Assembly (NCBI GenBank): GCA_004352715.1
Contig: SCFE01000013.1
Span: 2,941,597 to 3,005,596 of the forward strand
Source of the DNA: Hofstenia miamia
Taxonomy: Eukaryota; Xenacoelomorpha; Acoela
DNA: 64,000 nucleotides
Reading direction: 5' to 3'
The position numbers and the translations under genes are program-made. The notes under the pieces are model-generated. The model was given only the letters and a program-made list of their open reading frames with translations. It ran no database searches and was not told where the DNA came from. Numbering within the stretch: position 1 is the stretch's first letter; every line of letters begins with the position of its first letter. This document shows positions 36,101-51,100 of the stretch, piece after piece.

Positions 36101-39100
36101 CATGCATGTAAACCAAGAAACTTTTATATAAATATTTTACGAGTAGGGTACTCAAAAAAACATTCGTTTGCTATTTCATTTCGTCCACGAAACCTTACTT
36201 GATAGTTCAGCATAATACTTGAAAATGATTTTGAAAGATACCTCTTTAAAAAACATTTAAGCATGTTTAAAAAATTTAATCCTGTTATGCAACGATTTTA
36301 AATGAAAAAAGAGAAAATACCTTGCTAGATGGTTCAAATTTGTATTCCTTGCGGAGAGGCTTTAAGAAATATTGTCCCGGACCAACGCCAATTAGTCGTA
36401 GTTGTCCATTGGCATCAGTGAGATTGTTGCTCCGGAATGAAGAATCAGAACTTATCGATATAAGCACACCCGGCATTAATTCATGATCTGACTTTCGTTT
36501 CACCTAAAGAATAACAATATAATTAAGTAATGGCAACTGAAAAAAATCATTTTATTATAGGATAAATCGATCTTACAAATAGCAAATGTTGAGAAGATAT
36601 CAAAACAAAATTTATCAATTTTGTCGCTAAAATCATTTAACTGCACTAAATCATTTTCAATGAAGAAATTTTTTAGTGTCCCGATGAAAACTTACCGCAT
36701 GCGAGTTTGATACATGGAGCATTTTGCCAACCTCAGGATAGTATACAGAAGCAATTCAATAATTCTCACTACAGCTTAAAGCTGTGTTCCCACTACCGAC
36801 TTTTATCAGCAGATTTTAGTCGAAAATGCAATTATTTTCGTTCACAATGGCGATTTTTTATCAGAAAAAGCGGAGTTGGAATAACGTTCAGATTATCGAT
36901 TTTTTACCAGATGATAAATTATCATCTTTTGATTGACACTAAAAAAACAACAACATCTGTTGATGGATTGGTTTGTTTTGGAATGTAAACAATACTTACA
37001 ATTTGGAAGTTGAAATATTTCAACGACAATAATTTACGTTTTGGAAGTCTGTTTCCTAATTGAGAAGTAAGCAATTAGTTTCAAGTAGCTATTCAACTAG
37101 TTTTAGTACCGTTCAGACTATCGACTTTTATCAGCTGATAAATTATCAGATGACAGTAATCTGGCTGTTTTGCCAAAAAATCGGATGTAGCGTTCAGACT
37201 ATCGACTTTTATCACCGATTCCTTGACAGATGATAAAAGTCGATAGTGGGAACACACCTTTACGCACTGAGGCAATTGACAGTCAGAAGTTGACAATTTT
37301 CACTATATTTTAGAAATTTTAAAGACGTATAAATAAAAATTTTAAACTTAAGATGCATGCTGATAAGATTTTCAAAATATTTAGAAACTTCATATTCGTA
37401 TTTGTATATTAATAGCAAATGCACAATGCATTTTACACAGGTTCAGTAGTTGTTAGTCCTGCATATTAACCTTAAACTGCATGGGAAAAAAAATTTAACT
37501 GCTTATAACTTAAAAACTAATGAAGATAAACACAATCGGCTGCGCGACCTAAGACTTTGAGAATGGCACTTATCAATGGGTTTGGGAAGTCTATCTAATT
37601 ATTGGGAAACAGTTAATGTTCATTTTCGGTGCCATGAGTATCCAACCTTATATCTATCTGAACAATAGGTGGTATGGAGAGAATTCAATTTTTATATAAT
37701 TGTAATTTTCAAAGAAAAATATTAACCTTTAGACAGCAATAAAACATAGTAAACAATTTCAACCTTACATTCAAGCACCTTTATCAATAGATCTGTTCAT
37801 GCCACACGATTTCCAAATTTACTAATGGGTTTGGGGAAAACTTTAGTAAATGCGGGAAAACGGTTTTGTCCTGTTAAAAGGAGGCGAGGCTGTTTAAGAT
37901 AAATGTCATTGAATTTAATACTTCTGGATATTTATATTAATAAAGAACAGTAGTAGGAAGTAAATCATTGGATGACATAACATCATTCCAAATATTTGTT
38001 TGGAAACGCTCTCAAAGTTATAAGCAATAAGTTTTGCGCAAAGTGAACAAACAAGTAATGCATTAGAACACTTAATATTGTCGGCGGAAATCTATTTTCA
38101 CGCGGAACAAACAATTAGTGTTGAATCGAGAGCAGCATGAATTCGCATGACGATCGTAGAAGCATGAGTTCCACCTCATCTGATTCAGTGCATTCCTTAC
38201 TGGATGGTAAAAGCTGCGCGAGCATTGCCCTTCTCGTCAACACCATCATTATATTTCTGATTGAAGGAATGGCGCTCTCACTTATAGGGCCTTTCTTCCC
38301 TCTGGAAGCCTATAATCATGGAATTGACTGCATAAAGGTTACAAAACATTCTCAGCGATATTCAATAGCAAATAATGAGAACTAAAACACCTAAATATGT
38401 ATTAAGAAGGAATTAAATGTCGCTGAGATTGTTTTAGATTGGTGGAATTGCAGGTTCTTTTGAAATAGCCTCCTTCATTATGGGTTGGTTCATATTACCC
38501 CAGTTAAGGGGAAGATATTTAAACGGACTTTTTGTAATTGGAGCTTTGATAAATGGCGGATGCCTATTAGGCTTTGGACTATTAACCATTGATGACACAT
38601 GGGGGTAAGTGTGTGCAAATGACAATTTTTTAACAAAAATTTAGATATGTAATTAATGCAGTTTGTCTGAGAATGGCATCTGGTGCTGGTGCTTGTCTTG
38701 TATGGAGCAACGGGGCATCTGTAGCCGCAAGTGTGCACCAAAATAAATCAACACCTTGGGCACAAACACCAACTGGTAATAAAACAATGCTTATCATGGA
38801 GTATGCCTTAGGAATCGGAATAGTGCTTGGAGCGCCAGTTGGAGGCGTTCTCTATTACCTTGGCAAATATTCTTTACCATTTGTAGCTATTGGTGGTGTT
38901 GAAATTTTTGCAGCAATTGCACAATGCGCTATTATGTTCACTGCTTCGGAAAATGAGAAATGGATCATCCCTCAAGCAGGCATATTACATTTCTTACATG
39001 TCCACCCAGAAACTATAAACTACTTCACTTTTAAAATGCGAAACGATTGTTGTCCATAATCAATTGTGCGGACATGTAAGAAGTTTTTAGAAGAGAACCC

Positions 39101-42100
39101 AGCAAATTGCTGTTCGCCTCGATTAGTGATAAGTGGATTTTTATTAACAGGCCTGACAGCCATAACTTGTGCGCAAGAGGGATTTTTCACTGTAATCGCA
39201 GCTCCGCAAATATATAAAATGTTTGGATGGGGCACCATGTATATGCCTTTGATATTTCTTACATTCAGAGTCACCAATACATTGTTCACAGCAGTTTTCT
39301 CACATTACGTCGAGAGAGGTAACATTTTTTAATATTAGCAATAAAAGTATTAGAAAAACGTGTTACTGAATTAATAAACAAGTCTAAAAACTAAGGCAAT
39401 TGAATTTAGATAAACCGGATCGTGACACAAGCTTGATTTTGTTTTCAATCACCCTTAATGTGGCAGGCACATCGGTTTTATTAATTCCAAAATACATATC
39501 TAGTTTGAACACACTTCCGGTGCTTTTAACAGGTAAATTCAATAGATATTTCTATATATGTAAATATGTATGCAAACAAGAAAACTTATGATTTGAAGCC
39601 ATTGCGGTTAAAAATGATTTCACTGATTCACAAACAATATGCAAAACGAATATGCGCATTTGACCTTTGACTGGTTATAGTTTTTCTATTAAAATATAGG
39701 TGCTAATTGAACAATTTAGGAATCTGCATGCTCTTTGCGTCCGCTCCCGGTGCATTTCTTCCAATGTACGGAGTACTGCAGCGAGTCAACTCTAAGTGGT
39801 TAGTAACTCAAGACGCCAAACGCGCCGCCACCGCTAGTCTAAACACAGCCACGTGCGTGGGCAATGTTCTCGGACCTGTCCTATTTGGAGGTGTTTTCTT
39901 CACTTTTTATGGATTCACAATATCAATTGCAATTCTGGGCGTTAGCGCATTGATTGGAGGAGCTGTTTTAATCATTGCATTAGGCTGCTGGGTTCCTGAA
40001 AAGACATTCACTGGCGACGAAAGCGATTCAGCCGATGACTGGAAATAGTTTGTAAACTGTATAAGAATTAGTAAATGTAAAATAATTTTTAATGAACGTT
40101 TTATTAGTGTCTATTAAATGTTTTCAGAAATTCTAAAGTAGTTAATCAAGAACGCGAAAATCATTTAAATTTTTTAAATATTCGGTTTTACTAGAATGGA
40201 TAGTATGCCTAAAATAAATAACTTACAGTTACTAAAATTTCACTCAGTTTGTAAATTTTGAAGCTGCCGAAGTTTCCGGTATCGGTCATCACCTGATAAC
40301 CTTCCTTCTCAGCAGCAACATTGTACAAAAGATTCGGATTCAGTGGACCAGCTCTAAAAAAATTAGAATATAATCCAAGTTGAATCAAATATTAATTCGT
40401 AAACAGCTTTCAATTTTTCAACTTTAGTAGTTCAGCAATTAATTTAATAAATTTGATTCACCCATGAACGATCGAGTAGTCAAAATTTTGTTTAACTATT
40501 TTATTCGTTCACCAAAAATTTAAAAGTACCTCGATCTTAAATTATTATAGCACAAGAAATATCCGATACCTTTCGCTTAAATCCTACACTTCCCAAAGAT
40601 ATAACCAAGCACATGATTAATTTCGATATTGCTACGACTTTATTAGTTCATTGAAAAGATCGCGATAGTGAATTAAATATACCGGATAATTTGACTGCCG
40701 GATACCGGATAATACACGGGATACCGTATACGTATAATACATTGTTCAATTATTACTGAAGAGCAACCTCATTTCTCAATTAATATCGAGCTCTTGTGGA
40801 TGAAAATAATTTTTAGTATTACCAACTTTAAGTGTATGAATTAACGAGTATTCAGCATACATGGAAATGCATTGTCAAGTCAATGAAATAGAAAAAACAA
40901 GTTTTTTGCCATATCAACTTGCGTATCATGTAAAAAATCCTTCGTTCATTATGAGATTTTCTCCCATTTTTGTGCATGAAACGTTTCAAGTGAATGAATA
41001 AAACGAGCCTTTTGTATTATAATGTATGTACAGAAACATTAAAAAATATTTAATATTTCTAGTTTAAGATTAGAATGAACACTTCCAAAATTCCAAATGT
41101 TATTGTTAACTTTATACATTGATGAACCAAATTATAACTTCGGCCCAAATTTAAACTTGACAACCCAGCAAAATCAGCCCCATCTGATTCTGTCGTCAAA
41201 ACAATTAATATATTGAATAAATTAGTAATTAGATTATAGGACTATAAATGCAACAACAAAACAACAAAAATTCATCATTCGACCGATAAAGCAAAATTGA
41301 AAATTTAATTGATATATCAAGAATTAATTTGTTATAATGTTTTCCTGTTATATGCTTACATATGCTTTAAATCTAAGTATTTTATACATTAAAATGGAAA
41401 CAAGGAAATTTCGCGAATAGTTCATCTACATTGCCAATTGTTAGAATTGTAAAGCTGTTAAGGCAAGAGATGAGCAATTAAAATATTCTAGTACACAATA
41501 GACTACCTGTACGATCCCTTTGAATCTGAAACCAACTTTGCTACAACTTCATTAGATTCTCTTTCAGTAATTTCTAAAGAAACGCCTTCGACGGGTGGTT
41601 GGAAAAGTCCAGAAATAAATAGACCTTCTTCTCCGATGAATTCAATTACTGGGGTTTCATAGCAAGCAGTGCCATCAACGGAATAGGTTATCTGACTCTC
41701 AGCAAATCGCACTTCTTCCGATTTGACGTTGAAGTTAAGCACCTCATTTTCTCTAGAATAATATATTAATGGATAAACCGAGGAATTTTTGGAATTTTTA
41801 TGTAATTACTTACTTTATACACACAAAATATGTCAGTAAACAAAATGTCAGCAAAGTATGCATACAAAAATTAAGCAAAACCAAATTTTATAAACTTTTC
41901 TTCAAAAATTGTAGGATAACAGAAAAATTTTGATAACTGTTTTAGGAGAAAATGATCTATGCCAATCTGTAAAGAAATTTTTGTAAGCTTACGATGAAGG
42001 ACAAAACCAGGAACGCAGACAATACATTTTTTCTTGAGACGAAAAATGCTAATGAAATCAACATTTAAATTCATTTATACTATTTGTTCTTGCTCGACAA

Positions 42101-45100
42101 AAAAACGATTGATCAGGGGCGAGTCTCTACTCTATCCCACCCAATGGAACGTCAGCCTGATGTCATGAAGGAGATATATAGTTCAATTTAGAACCTGCTT
42201 TAATGTTTTCACACATTAAAGAGACTAGATAATATTAAATACAATGCAGAGACGTGCACACACCCTTGTGTGCATTTCAATACTATTAAATACATTGGTT
42301 GATATGATATGGGCAATAGCTAAATTTGGCTGTAATGCTAAATTATATTATCATTTCACAATAATATCAATAATTTACCATTTCCACAAAGATGTCATAT
42401 AACATACTTTGACGTTGTATAATAGTCATAATTACGCAAAAGGTTGAAGATATGTCAAGTGGTAAATAAAGCAGCCTTTTATTTGTTTTGTAATTTCATA
42501 CAGAACATTCATTGCTGCATTGGATATGGGCTAAGGGCTAAAGCTGTTCCGAATTTCGAATAATCTAATGTATAGACGATAGCAACAAGTGTGAAGATAC
42601 TCCCAATAAAAAGCCAAGTGGAAATCATCTTGTTTATACATTATACATAATACGTTTATACGTCCGCTCTCAGGGATATGGGTTAGCTTTAGTGCTGTCG
42701 TGGATAAGGTATTTCTGATACGTGTATCCGAAGAAGCCTTATCTGCACCAAAAACCCTGAGTTATCAACCTACAGTGCTGTGAAAAGTTTGGAAACACCT
42801 ATGCATTTTCCCATTACACTTAAACATTCGTAATTTTCTTGTTCTTTATAATACAAATGAAAGTCTAAATGGTTTGTATTTATTCATAAACATGTTTAAG
42901 ATTAAAATACTAAAAAATTCGTTGCTGCAGATATCGGCAGACAATTATTGACACTTTCAAAGATGCGAGCTAAAGAGTTGACGTCCGAAACTCGTGCACA
43001 AATCCAATGCTTACGGAAAACTAATCTTTCTTACGGAGAGATTGCGAAAATGACGAAAGTTTCGGTTGGAACTGTTTGTAAGACACTGAAAAGAATATCT
43101 GAGACTGGTTCTTTATCTTCTCAAAAGAGGTCAGGAAGATGGATAAAGACGAGCAGCCAAACTGACCGCTTGATTTTCCGCTATGCTGTTGCCAATCCAA
43201 TGTCATCATCTGCTGAAATTCTTAGTGCTCTGCCCAATTCCATCAGGATTTGCTCTTAAACAATCCGAAGAAGACTCCTCTATAAAATACAAATTGAGAA
43301 CTTACCGTCCAGCAGACATGTCTCCTCAGTGCTAAAAACATTCGTGATCGCCTAAATTTTTGCCGTCGATATCGTCACTGGACAGTTGAAACTGGAAACG
43401 TGTTCAGTTTTCTTATGAATCAACCATCTGTCAATATCGCAGCTATCGGCCATTCGTGCGACGACCACCTATGAGCGGTACAGGATTCGATACACACTGC
43501 CACAAGTCAAATAGCCCAGCAAGCTTATGATATGGGAAGCTATCTCGGCAAAAGGGCGATGCGGTCTTTACGTTCTCAAAAAAGGCGAGACTGTGAATGG
43601 GAAGAAGTATCTCGACATACTTCAAGAGAAAGTGCCCCCTTTCATGGAAATCCGCGAAACTGATACCTTTCAGCAAGACGGAGCACCAGCTCACACCTGT
43701 AAAAGTGTGAAGAATTGGTTTGTGACTCAAAGATTCAACTTGCTTGAAGGATGGCCCGGGAACCCCGCCGATTTGAACCCCATCGAAAATATGTGGTCCT
43801 TTCTGAAAGCAAAAGTTTTGAAGAGGAAGCCCACATCTTTGAAATCTTGGAAGAAGCCATCAAGATTGTTTGGACCACTGAAATTTCTTCTGCTTGCTGC
43901 GAAAAGTTGATGAACTTGAAGTTTGTTCGGATAAAAAACTAATTTTGAGATTGAAAGATAATATTTACAGGAGAGAAATTTTTTTTATGCTGATATAATT
44001 GTAACTTCAAACAGTTGATATACTCCATGGACCTCTTAAAACTTAAGGTCTGCAAACAATAACGATCTTAAAATTTTGACTATTTGTTAATTTTTTGTGA
44101 TTTTATATATTATTATGCTTTAATCTGGACTTGGACTGAGTCTGATTGCTGAAAGGTTTTGCTTTTCCACGAACTGAAGCTGTACTAGAACCTCTAAGAT
44201 AGGACCGGATTTAACCCTTTTTCGTCCACAGTCATCCTCAAATGGTACGTTTACAATTAATATTGTAGTTATGATTACAAAATATGTGATATTAATAATT
44301 TCGTAATTATGTAATAAACCGAAACTATGATTAATTAGGCAGTTTATACGCACTGATAGACTGACCAGACTATTAAATGAGAAATTTATATCTGATAAAA
44401 ACAAATTGTTTTAGCCGAAGGTGTTAATTAGATTAGGCAAATAGTAATGAATTACTTGGCGTTAATATTTAATTAATATGTTGAATGATTTGAGTGTTTT
44501 TTATTATAAACTAATTGTTGGACGTATTCGATTATGTGTACATTGTATTAAAATAACGACGGATGATAAATTGCATAAATTTGCATATAATCTCTTGAAA
44601 TCTCGGACCGCAATGTTTGAGGAAAAGACCATTCTGAACCGGACTGGACTTGACAACTTCCAGCTCTGCTGAGTCTAGGTCATTTCACTTGGAACTGAGA
44701 TTTCGGTCAATTTACAACTCTGGCTCTAGCCCACCCAACTCATAGATCCTAGACTCGCCTCTAGGATTGATAGTTACTAGTTTTTGCATGAGATTTAATA
44801 ATGAATTAATGCTACTGTGTAAACAAATTAAATTTCAAATACTATCAGTCTCCCGCAATTATTCCTCATTTGTGTAAACCAGGCTACAGAAGTAGTCCGC
44901 CAAGTTCTTACATGATGGTATAACATTCAGCATCAATCATACTTAATTTTGATTGAGTTATGTGATTAAATACTCCGAGTAAATTTGCACAGCACATTTT
45001 AAAACATAACTGTTAATTTACATGAAATGATTGCTTAGGTACCATAGTTTGTCTAGTAAATAGATGAGGCCACCACACACAGATATTAAATCAATTAAAA

Positions 45101-48100
45101 GTAAAGGTTTATTGATACTGAAAATGTCATCATTTGTACACAAAATGCTATTCATGTCACGTGAAATATTATAGGTCATTACAACAAAATATGTCATGAC
45201 ATATCTTTTATGTGACACAAAAGAAATGGGAGCCTGATATCATGACAAATAACAGGTTTTGAGCAAACTGTACTCCATTTTATAATTAAATGTTAAACTA
45301 ATGTTTGAATATGGTTTTCTTCAAAACATTCCGTGTCTTACAATTTGAGGCCAAAGGATTCAAATTCACGGGCCGAGGAAAAACAAATGCAAAATAAGTA
45401 AACTTTCAATTATATTCCAGGCACTGATCCATTACAATGTTGGCAAACCAGATTGTTTGATTATTGATTTTTGAAATTTTAACTGCAATTCCAGTGGCAG
45501 TTTTTGTTAGTAAATATTTGGAGCCAGAGTTGTAGCAAGAACTTGGTTTAAGGGAGTCAAGGAAATCAGAAATAAATATTCTGCAAAGGAACTATTTAAA
45601 GTAACTATGAATGCAAATTTATTCATTTTAACTGTAAAACATTTTAAATTTTCAAAATCTTTCTTAATAAAATTAGTATATATAAAGTATACTGTAAATC
45701 AAAAAATCCTGTAGAATGTTAATGCAGTACACGTCGGGGTAGAAACATTATATTTAGAGAGGCAAACGTAAATTCCCAATATTGACACTTAATCCATATT
45801 AATTATAATAATCGTAGACTACTGAATTGAAATTATATAGTAATCGAATATATACAAATACTTTGATTTGAAATAATATTACTATATACGTTTTATGATA
45901 TTCTGGATCCGCCTTAAATGTAAAAACATGTAAAATTTAAACTTCGTTGGGGAATTCAATCAAAAATCCCCATATTTTAATAACAAAATGAATTAATTCA
46001 CGGTAAATGTGATTAGAGCATTGAATGTTATGAAGAAAAATTATGAGCATGTACAAAACACTAGTAAACAACGTAAGAGCATGGGATATTAAAATTACAG
46101 CGAGAAACAAAAGAGGACAAGACTAAGTAGAGAGAAGATTTAAATTGAGATGGGATGAGAAAACGATTAATTGATAAGCAGCAAGGAAGGTAGCAACAGG
46201 ATAATGTAAATGAAAAAAGAGGTTTGAGAAGCGTGTGGAGTAGAAAGTGACGAATTGATTGCAATAAAAAAAGATCAAGATAATATTTTTCTAACCAACA
46301 AAAAGAAGATAAGAAGATCAAGAACCTGAACATTGAAAATTAAGTTAGTGTAATGCAGAGCGTTACAAAGAAATTAGGATTTAGAAACTGAAATTGAACA
46401 TGAATACAAGATAACCAGTCAAGAAGTCTATGAAGGAGCCAGTACTAAAGTAGTAAATCACAGTGTCATCGGCATAGAAATTACAAAGGCAGCATTTTCA
46501 CAAAATTGAAGATCATTAATGGAAACAACAAATAGGAATGAAAGCGAGTAACTTGAGAGCAGCTAAATAAAGAGCTTAAGAAGAGTAATGAGAGAGTAGT
46601 CGAATCGAAAGCAGTGGAGTTTTCAGAGAGTAAAGGAATGGAGATTTTTATTAAATGCCTTTGAGATTATTGTTCTCAAATTTGAATAAAAGGAGTTCAG
46701 GGAAAACATAGATGTTGAGAAGAGGAACAGAGCGATAACTTGTTGAGGCTCCGAGATTTCAAAATAGGAGTTATGAAGGCGTCTTCCTTTGAAATGTGAA
46801 AACAGAAAACAAGGGATTGACTGAAAAAGACGGGGTGAGACTGCGCAAAGGGGCTACTATACAGTTGTTGAACATGAAACCATTTAACTCTTCCGGGTAA
46901 AATCGAAGCTTTTGTATGCGTTTATGTTAAGAGAGGAATAATTGAGGAGGCATTAGACCGCCTTAAACGACGCTTTGGAGCAAATGTTGAAATTGCATCC
47001 AATATGCCACGATATTAGGCACAAAGAGAAAAAGGTAAGGAAGATAGAGCAAGATAGAAATCCTCAGCATAAAAGATGAAATAGAGTAAATCCGAAAACG
47101 TTTGAGAAAGGTCTGGGTAGGGCGTGTAAGATTGGGTAAGAATCTCAGTATTTTGAAATGATGATAAGAAATGAGTTGTTTAGATAGGTCACTTGGGTAA
47201 AAAGAAGACCAGCATATTTTAGGAAGGTTGAAATCAGCAGCAATAATAAAAAGATTTAATAATTCCATACAGTTGAAAATATAAATTGAAACACGATCAT
47301 GAGATTGACGGCCGAAACACAGTAAGGACTTTGGAGCAGAGGATTACATAAACAAGCTAGAATGAAAGGCGGGAAATGTAGTAGCAATACAGCCACAACA
47401 GAAAGTAAAGAAAGGACACATGGATAAAAGGCATATTGAAAGAAGAAGCAATTCTGTGCAGACGCACAATATTTGGACAATCATAGAGTAGGACGAGAAT
47501 TTATTATTGATGTGGGTAGAAGGGGAGCAAAACCAAAGGAGGGACAATGCAGAGTGAGGAGGTTACAAACAGCAAGACGTCTGCGGATGGATAAACGTCT
47601 TTGAACATAACCTACAAGAATTGAACAAAAGCTTGGAAAATTAGTACTAAGAGGGGTGGGGTGGGTGAAAAGATGTGGAAGGCTAGTCAGATACTAGAAG
47701 TGAGATCGAAGAAGTGTGTGATGTATAGGTTTGGATTTGTAAAATAGTTAAATATTCCTAAAAGAAAATCATTCTTAACAGACATTCTTAGAGAGTTCCA
47801 AGCGACATTTTAGCAGAAGACGTTCATGAGAATATTTTTCTGGAGAAATATCTAGCTCAGAGCAGATGTGGAAGCAAAGCTTTACTATCTTCCCAAGGAG
47901 ATTTGAATTTAATAATGCCGGAACTTGGACGATAGCATTTGAGAGAAACTTTGCAAGACGCAATGATCATTAACAGAGTTAATGGAAAACCCAACAAAAT
48001 TTAGGGATCAGAGACGGCTGATTTCCGATCCAAAAATCTATATCTCGGAAAAGGGAGGTGTTTCAGGTACACAAAGAAAAATAATAGAGGAGGAACTACT

Positions 48101-51100
48101 GGAGTCAGAAGAAAGATTGAAGGTGTTTGATTTAATAGGTGATTGAGGGAGGCCAATAAAAGGACATCCGTTGAATCTGCCTCTAAAAGGTCTAAGCGAT
48201 AGTATTTCAACACACTAATAATCAACAACATTCCTCAATATCCACAGTTGAACGGAAATTTTCATGTTTATATTTGATCAGCTTGGGATCCAAATTCATA
48301 TAAGAAGCAAATTGCGCAATCTGTCTCAATTATTTCCACAGGCACCCAAAAATAGATGTTAATAACAATCCTATGTACGCCTCTACACCGGATATGGCAA
48401 TACCGATATTTTCCATTGCTACATGCTCAAATTTAAGAATACTGGATTGACATTCTTTACTTAGACAAATTTCGAAGAAACTGAATTAATGAATCCTACG
48501 AAGAGACTATTACCATAATTAATAGATATATTTTCTGCCAATCTACTGACCCAATCTGTTATTTCGTTGGTGACGGAGTATTTACTTTGCTACAATAGCT
48601 CTAATAAAGGTGTTCATATTTCCATACTTTGCGTTCTTCTCACGCTCATACAAAGACTGCAGTAAAACATATGCTGATACAAATTTTTCATAAAGTATAC
48701 AATGTTAGAGGAATTGGGATGCTGATTAAAAAACGTCTTTACATAGAAGAATTTCTTTTATATAATACTAAACTAAATAACTCAAAAATGAAATGAAGCT
48801 AAACTGTGTAGTGTTAATATAAAAAATCAAAAGCAGGCTTTACTGTTTGCAGAGGAATTTAAACTGAAGAATTTTTTCACATAGTATCATTGAAGTCCAT
48901 GTGCACGCAGTATTTAGCGCATTAATTTGAAACCAGTAGAAAGCTTCATAAAACTATAATATTGAAAGAATGAAAACTTACATTGCCCAATAGGAAAATG
49001 AATAATGTGATAATTTTTTGTCAGAATCAGTCTGTATTAATTCAATCGGATTCACTTCATTATTTGCAACCAATGTCACCTAAAAACAACTCGTGTCACT
49101 GGGTAAACGTAGAGTTGATCTGTACTAACATATATGAAACGCTGAATACATGTTTAAATGAGTATTTGGAAAATGTGGATACTGTGCAAATTAATTGAAC
49201 AGATCCGATCTATATTGGAGACAGCGAAACTAAATGTAAACATCTAGCATTAGAAACTCCGAATTCAACTGCTGAATACATGTTTAAATGAGTATTTGGA
49301 AAATGTGGATACTGTGCAAATTAATTGAACAGATCCGATCTATATTGGAGACAGCGAAACTAAATGTAAACATCTAGCATTAGAAACTCCGAATTCAACT
49401 GCTGAATACATGTTTAAATGAGTATTTGGAAAATGTGGATACTGTGCAAATTAATTGAACAGATCCGATCTATATTGGAGACAGCGAAACTAAATGTAAA
49501 CATCTAGCATTAGAAACTCCGAATTCAACTGCTGAATACATGTTTAAATGAGTATTTGGAAAATGTGGATACTGTGCAAATTAATTGAACAGATCCGATC
49601 TATATTGGAGACAGCGAAACTAAATGTAAACATCTAGCATTAGAAACTCCGAATTCAACTGCTGAATACATGTTTAAATGAGTATTTGGAAAATGTGGAT
49701 ACTGTGCAAATTAATTGAACAGATCCGATCTATATTGGAGACAGCGAAACTAAATGTAAACATCTAGCATTAGAAACTCCGAATTCAACTGCTGAATACA
49801 TGTTTAAATGAGTATTTGGAAAATGTGGATACTGTGCAAATTAATTGAACAGATCCGATCTATATTGGAGACAGCGAAACTAAATGTAAACATCTAGCAT
49901 TAGAAACTCCGAATTCAACTGCTGAATACATGTTTAAATGAGTATTTGGAAAATGTGGATACTGTGCAAATTAATTGAACAGATCCGATCTATATTGGAG
50001 ACAGCGAAACTAAATGTAAACATCTAGCATTAGAAACTCCGAATTCAACTGCTGAATACATGTTTAAATGAGTATTTGGAAAATGTGGATACTGTGCAAA
50101 TTAATTGAACAGATCCGATCTATATTGGAGACAGCGAAACTAAATGTAAACATCTAGCATTAGAAACTCCGAATTCAACTGCTGAATACATGTTTAAATG
50201 AGTATTTGGAAAATGTGGATACTGTGCAAATTAATTGAACAGATCCGATCTATATTGGAGACAGCGAAACTAAATGTAAACATCTAGCATTAGAAACTCC
50301 GAATTCAACTGCTGAATACATGTTTAAATGAGTATTTGGAAAATGTGGATACTGTGCAAATTAATTGAACAGATCCGATCTATATTGGAGACAGCGAAAC
50401 TAAATGTAAACATCTAGCATTAGAAACTCCGAATTCAACTGCTGAATACATGTTTAAATGAGTATTTGGAAAATGTGGATACTGTGCAAATTAATTGAAC
50501 AGATCCGATCTATATTGGAGACAGCGAAACTAAATGTAAACATCTAGCATTAGAAACTCCGAATTCAACTGCTAAATACATGTTTAAATGAGTATTTGGA
50601 AAATGTGGATACTGTGCAAATTAATTGAACAGATCCGATCTATATCTAAGAAGAATATCTGATTTATAATTGACAAACCTTGAGATCCGATGCTGGTGGT
50701 GTTTTGACGATGCCTTTTACTAAAAACTTCACAGGGGATAATGAAATAGGCGAAGGTTTAGCAGTGTCGTATGTATAGGAATCGGACTCGAATTTGTAGC
50801 ATGAATGCGTAGTTAAAGTGTATTGACCGGGTTTGCGAAGACAGTACCTAAAACAATTAATAAAAAAATCACTAAAAAGCATTTTAGAAAACAATAAATT
50901 TAGCAAAACAAAATTTAGATTGCAAAACAAAATGATGAACAAAAATACATGGATTATATGAAAAATGAATGATCAAAGAGAACGTTACTTTGTGAGACCG
51001 ACGTTGAGGGGAAACGATGCATTATACGAGCCCTGGGCTACGTACACCGAAACTTTCTTATGAGTAGAAGTAACATTGAGAAGAAATCCACTCTGAACGA

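Noticed and set aside
43021-43730. Minus-strand frames within the Tc1 region
   Set aside because: They are complements of the transposase frames.
48983-49198. 71-codon plus-strand frame running into the tandem array
   Set aside because: It overlaps a NOMO exon on the opposite strand, whose splice sites and FSYWA motif are convincing.
49141-50645. CRISPR-like regular repeats
   Set aside because: The units are contiguous 130-bp direct copies with no variable spacers, and the host is eukaryotic.
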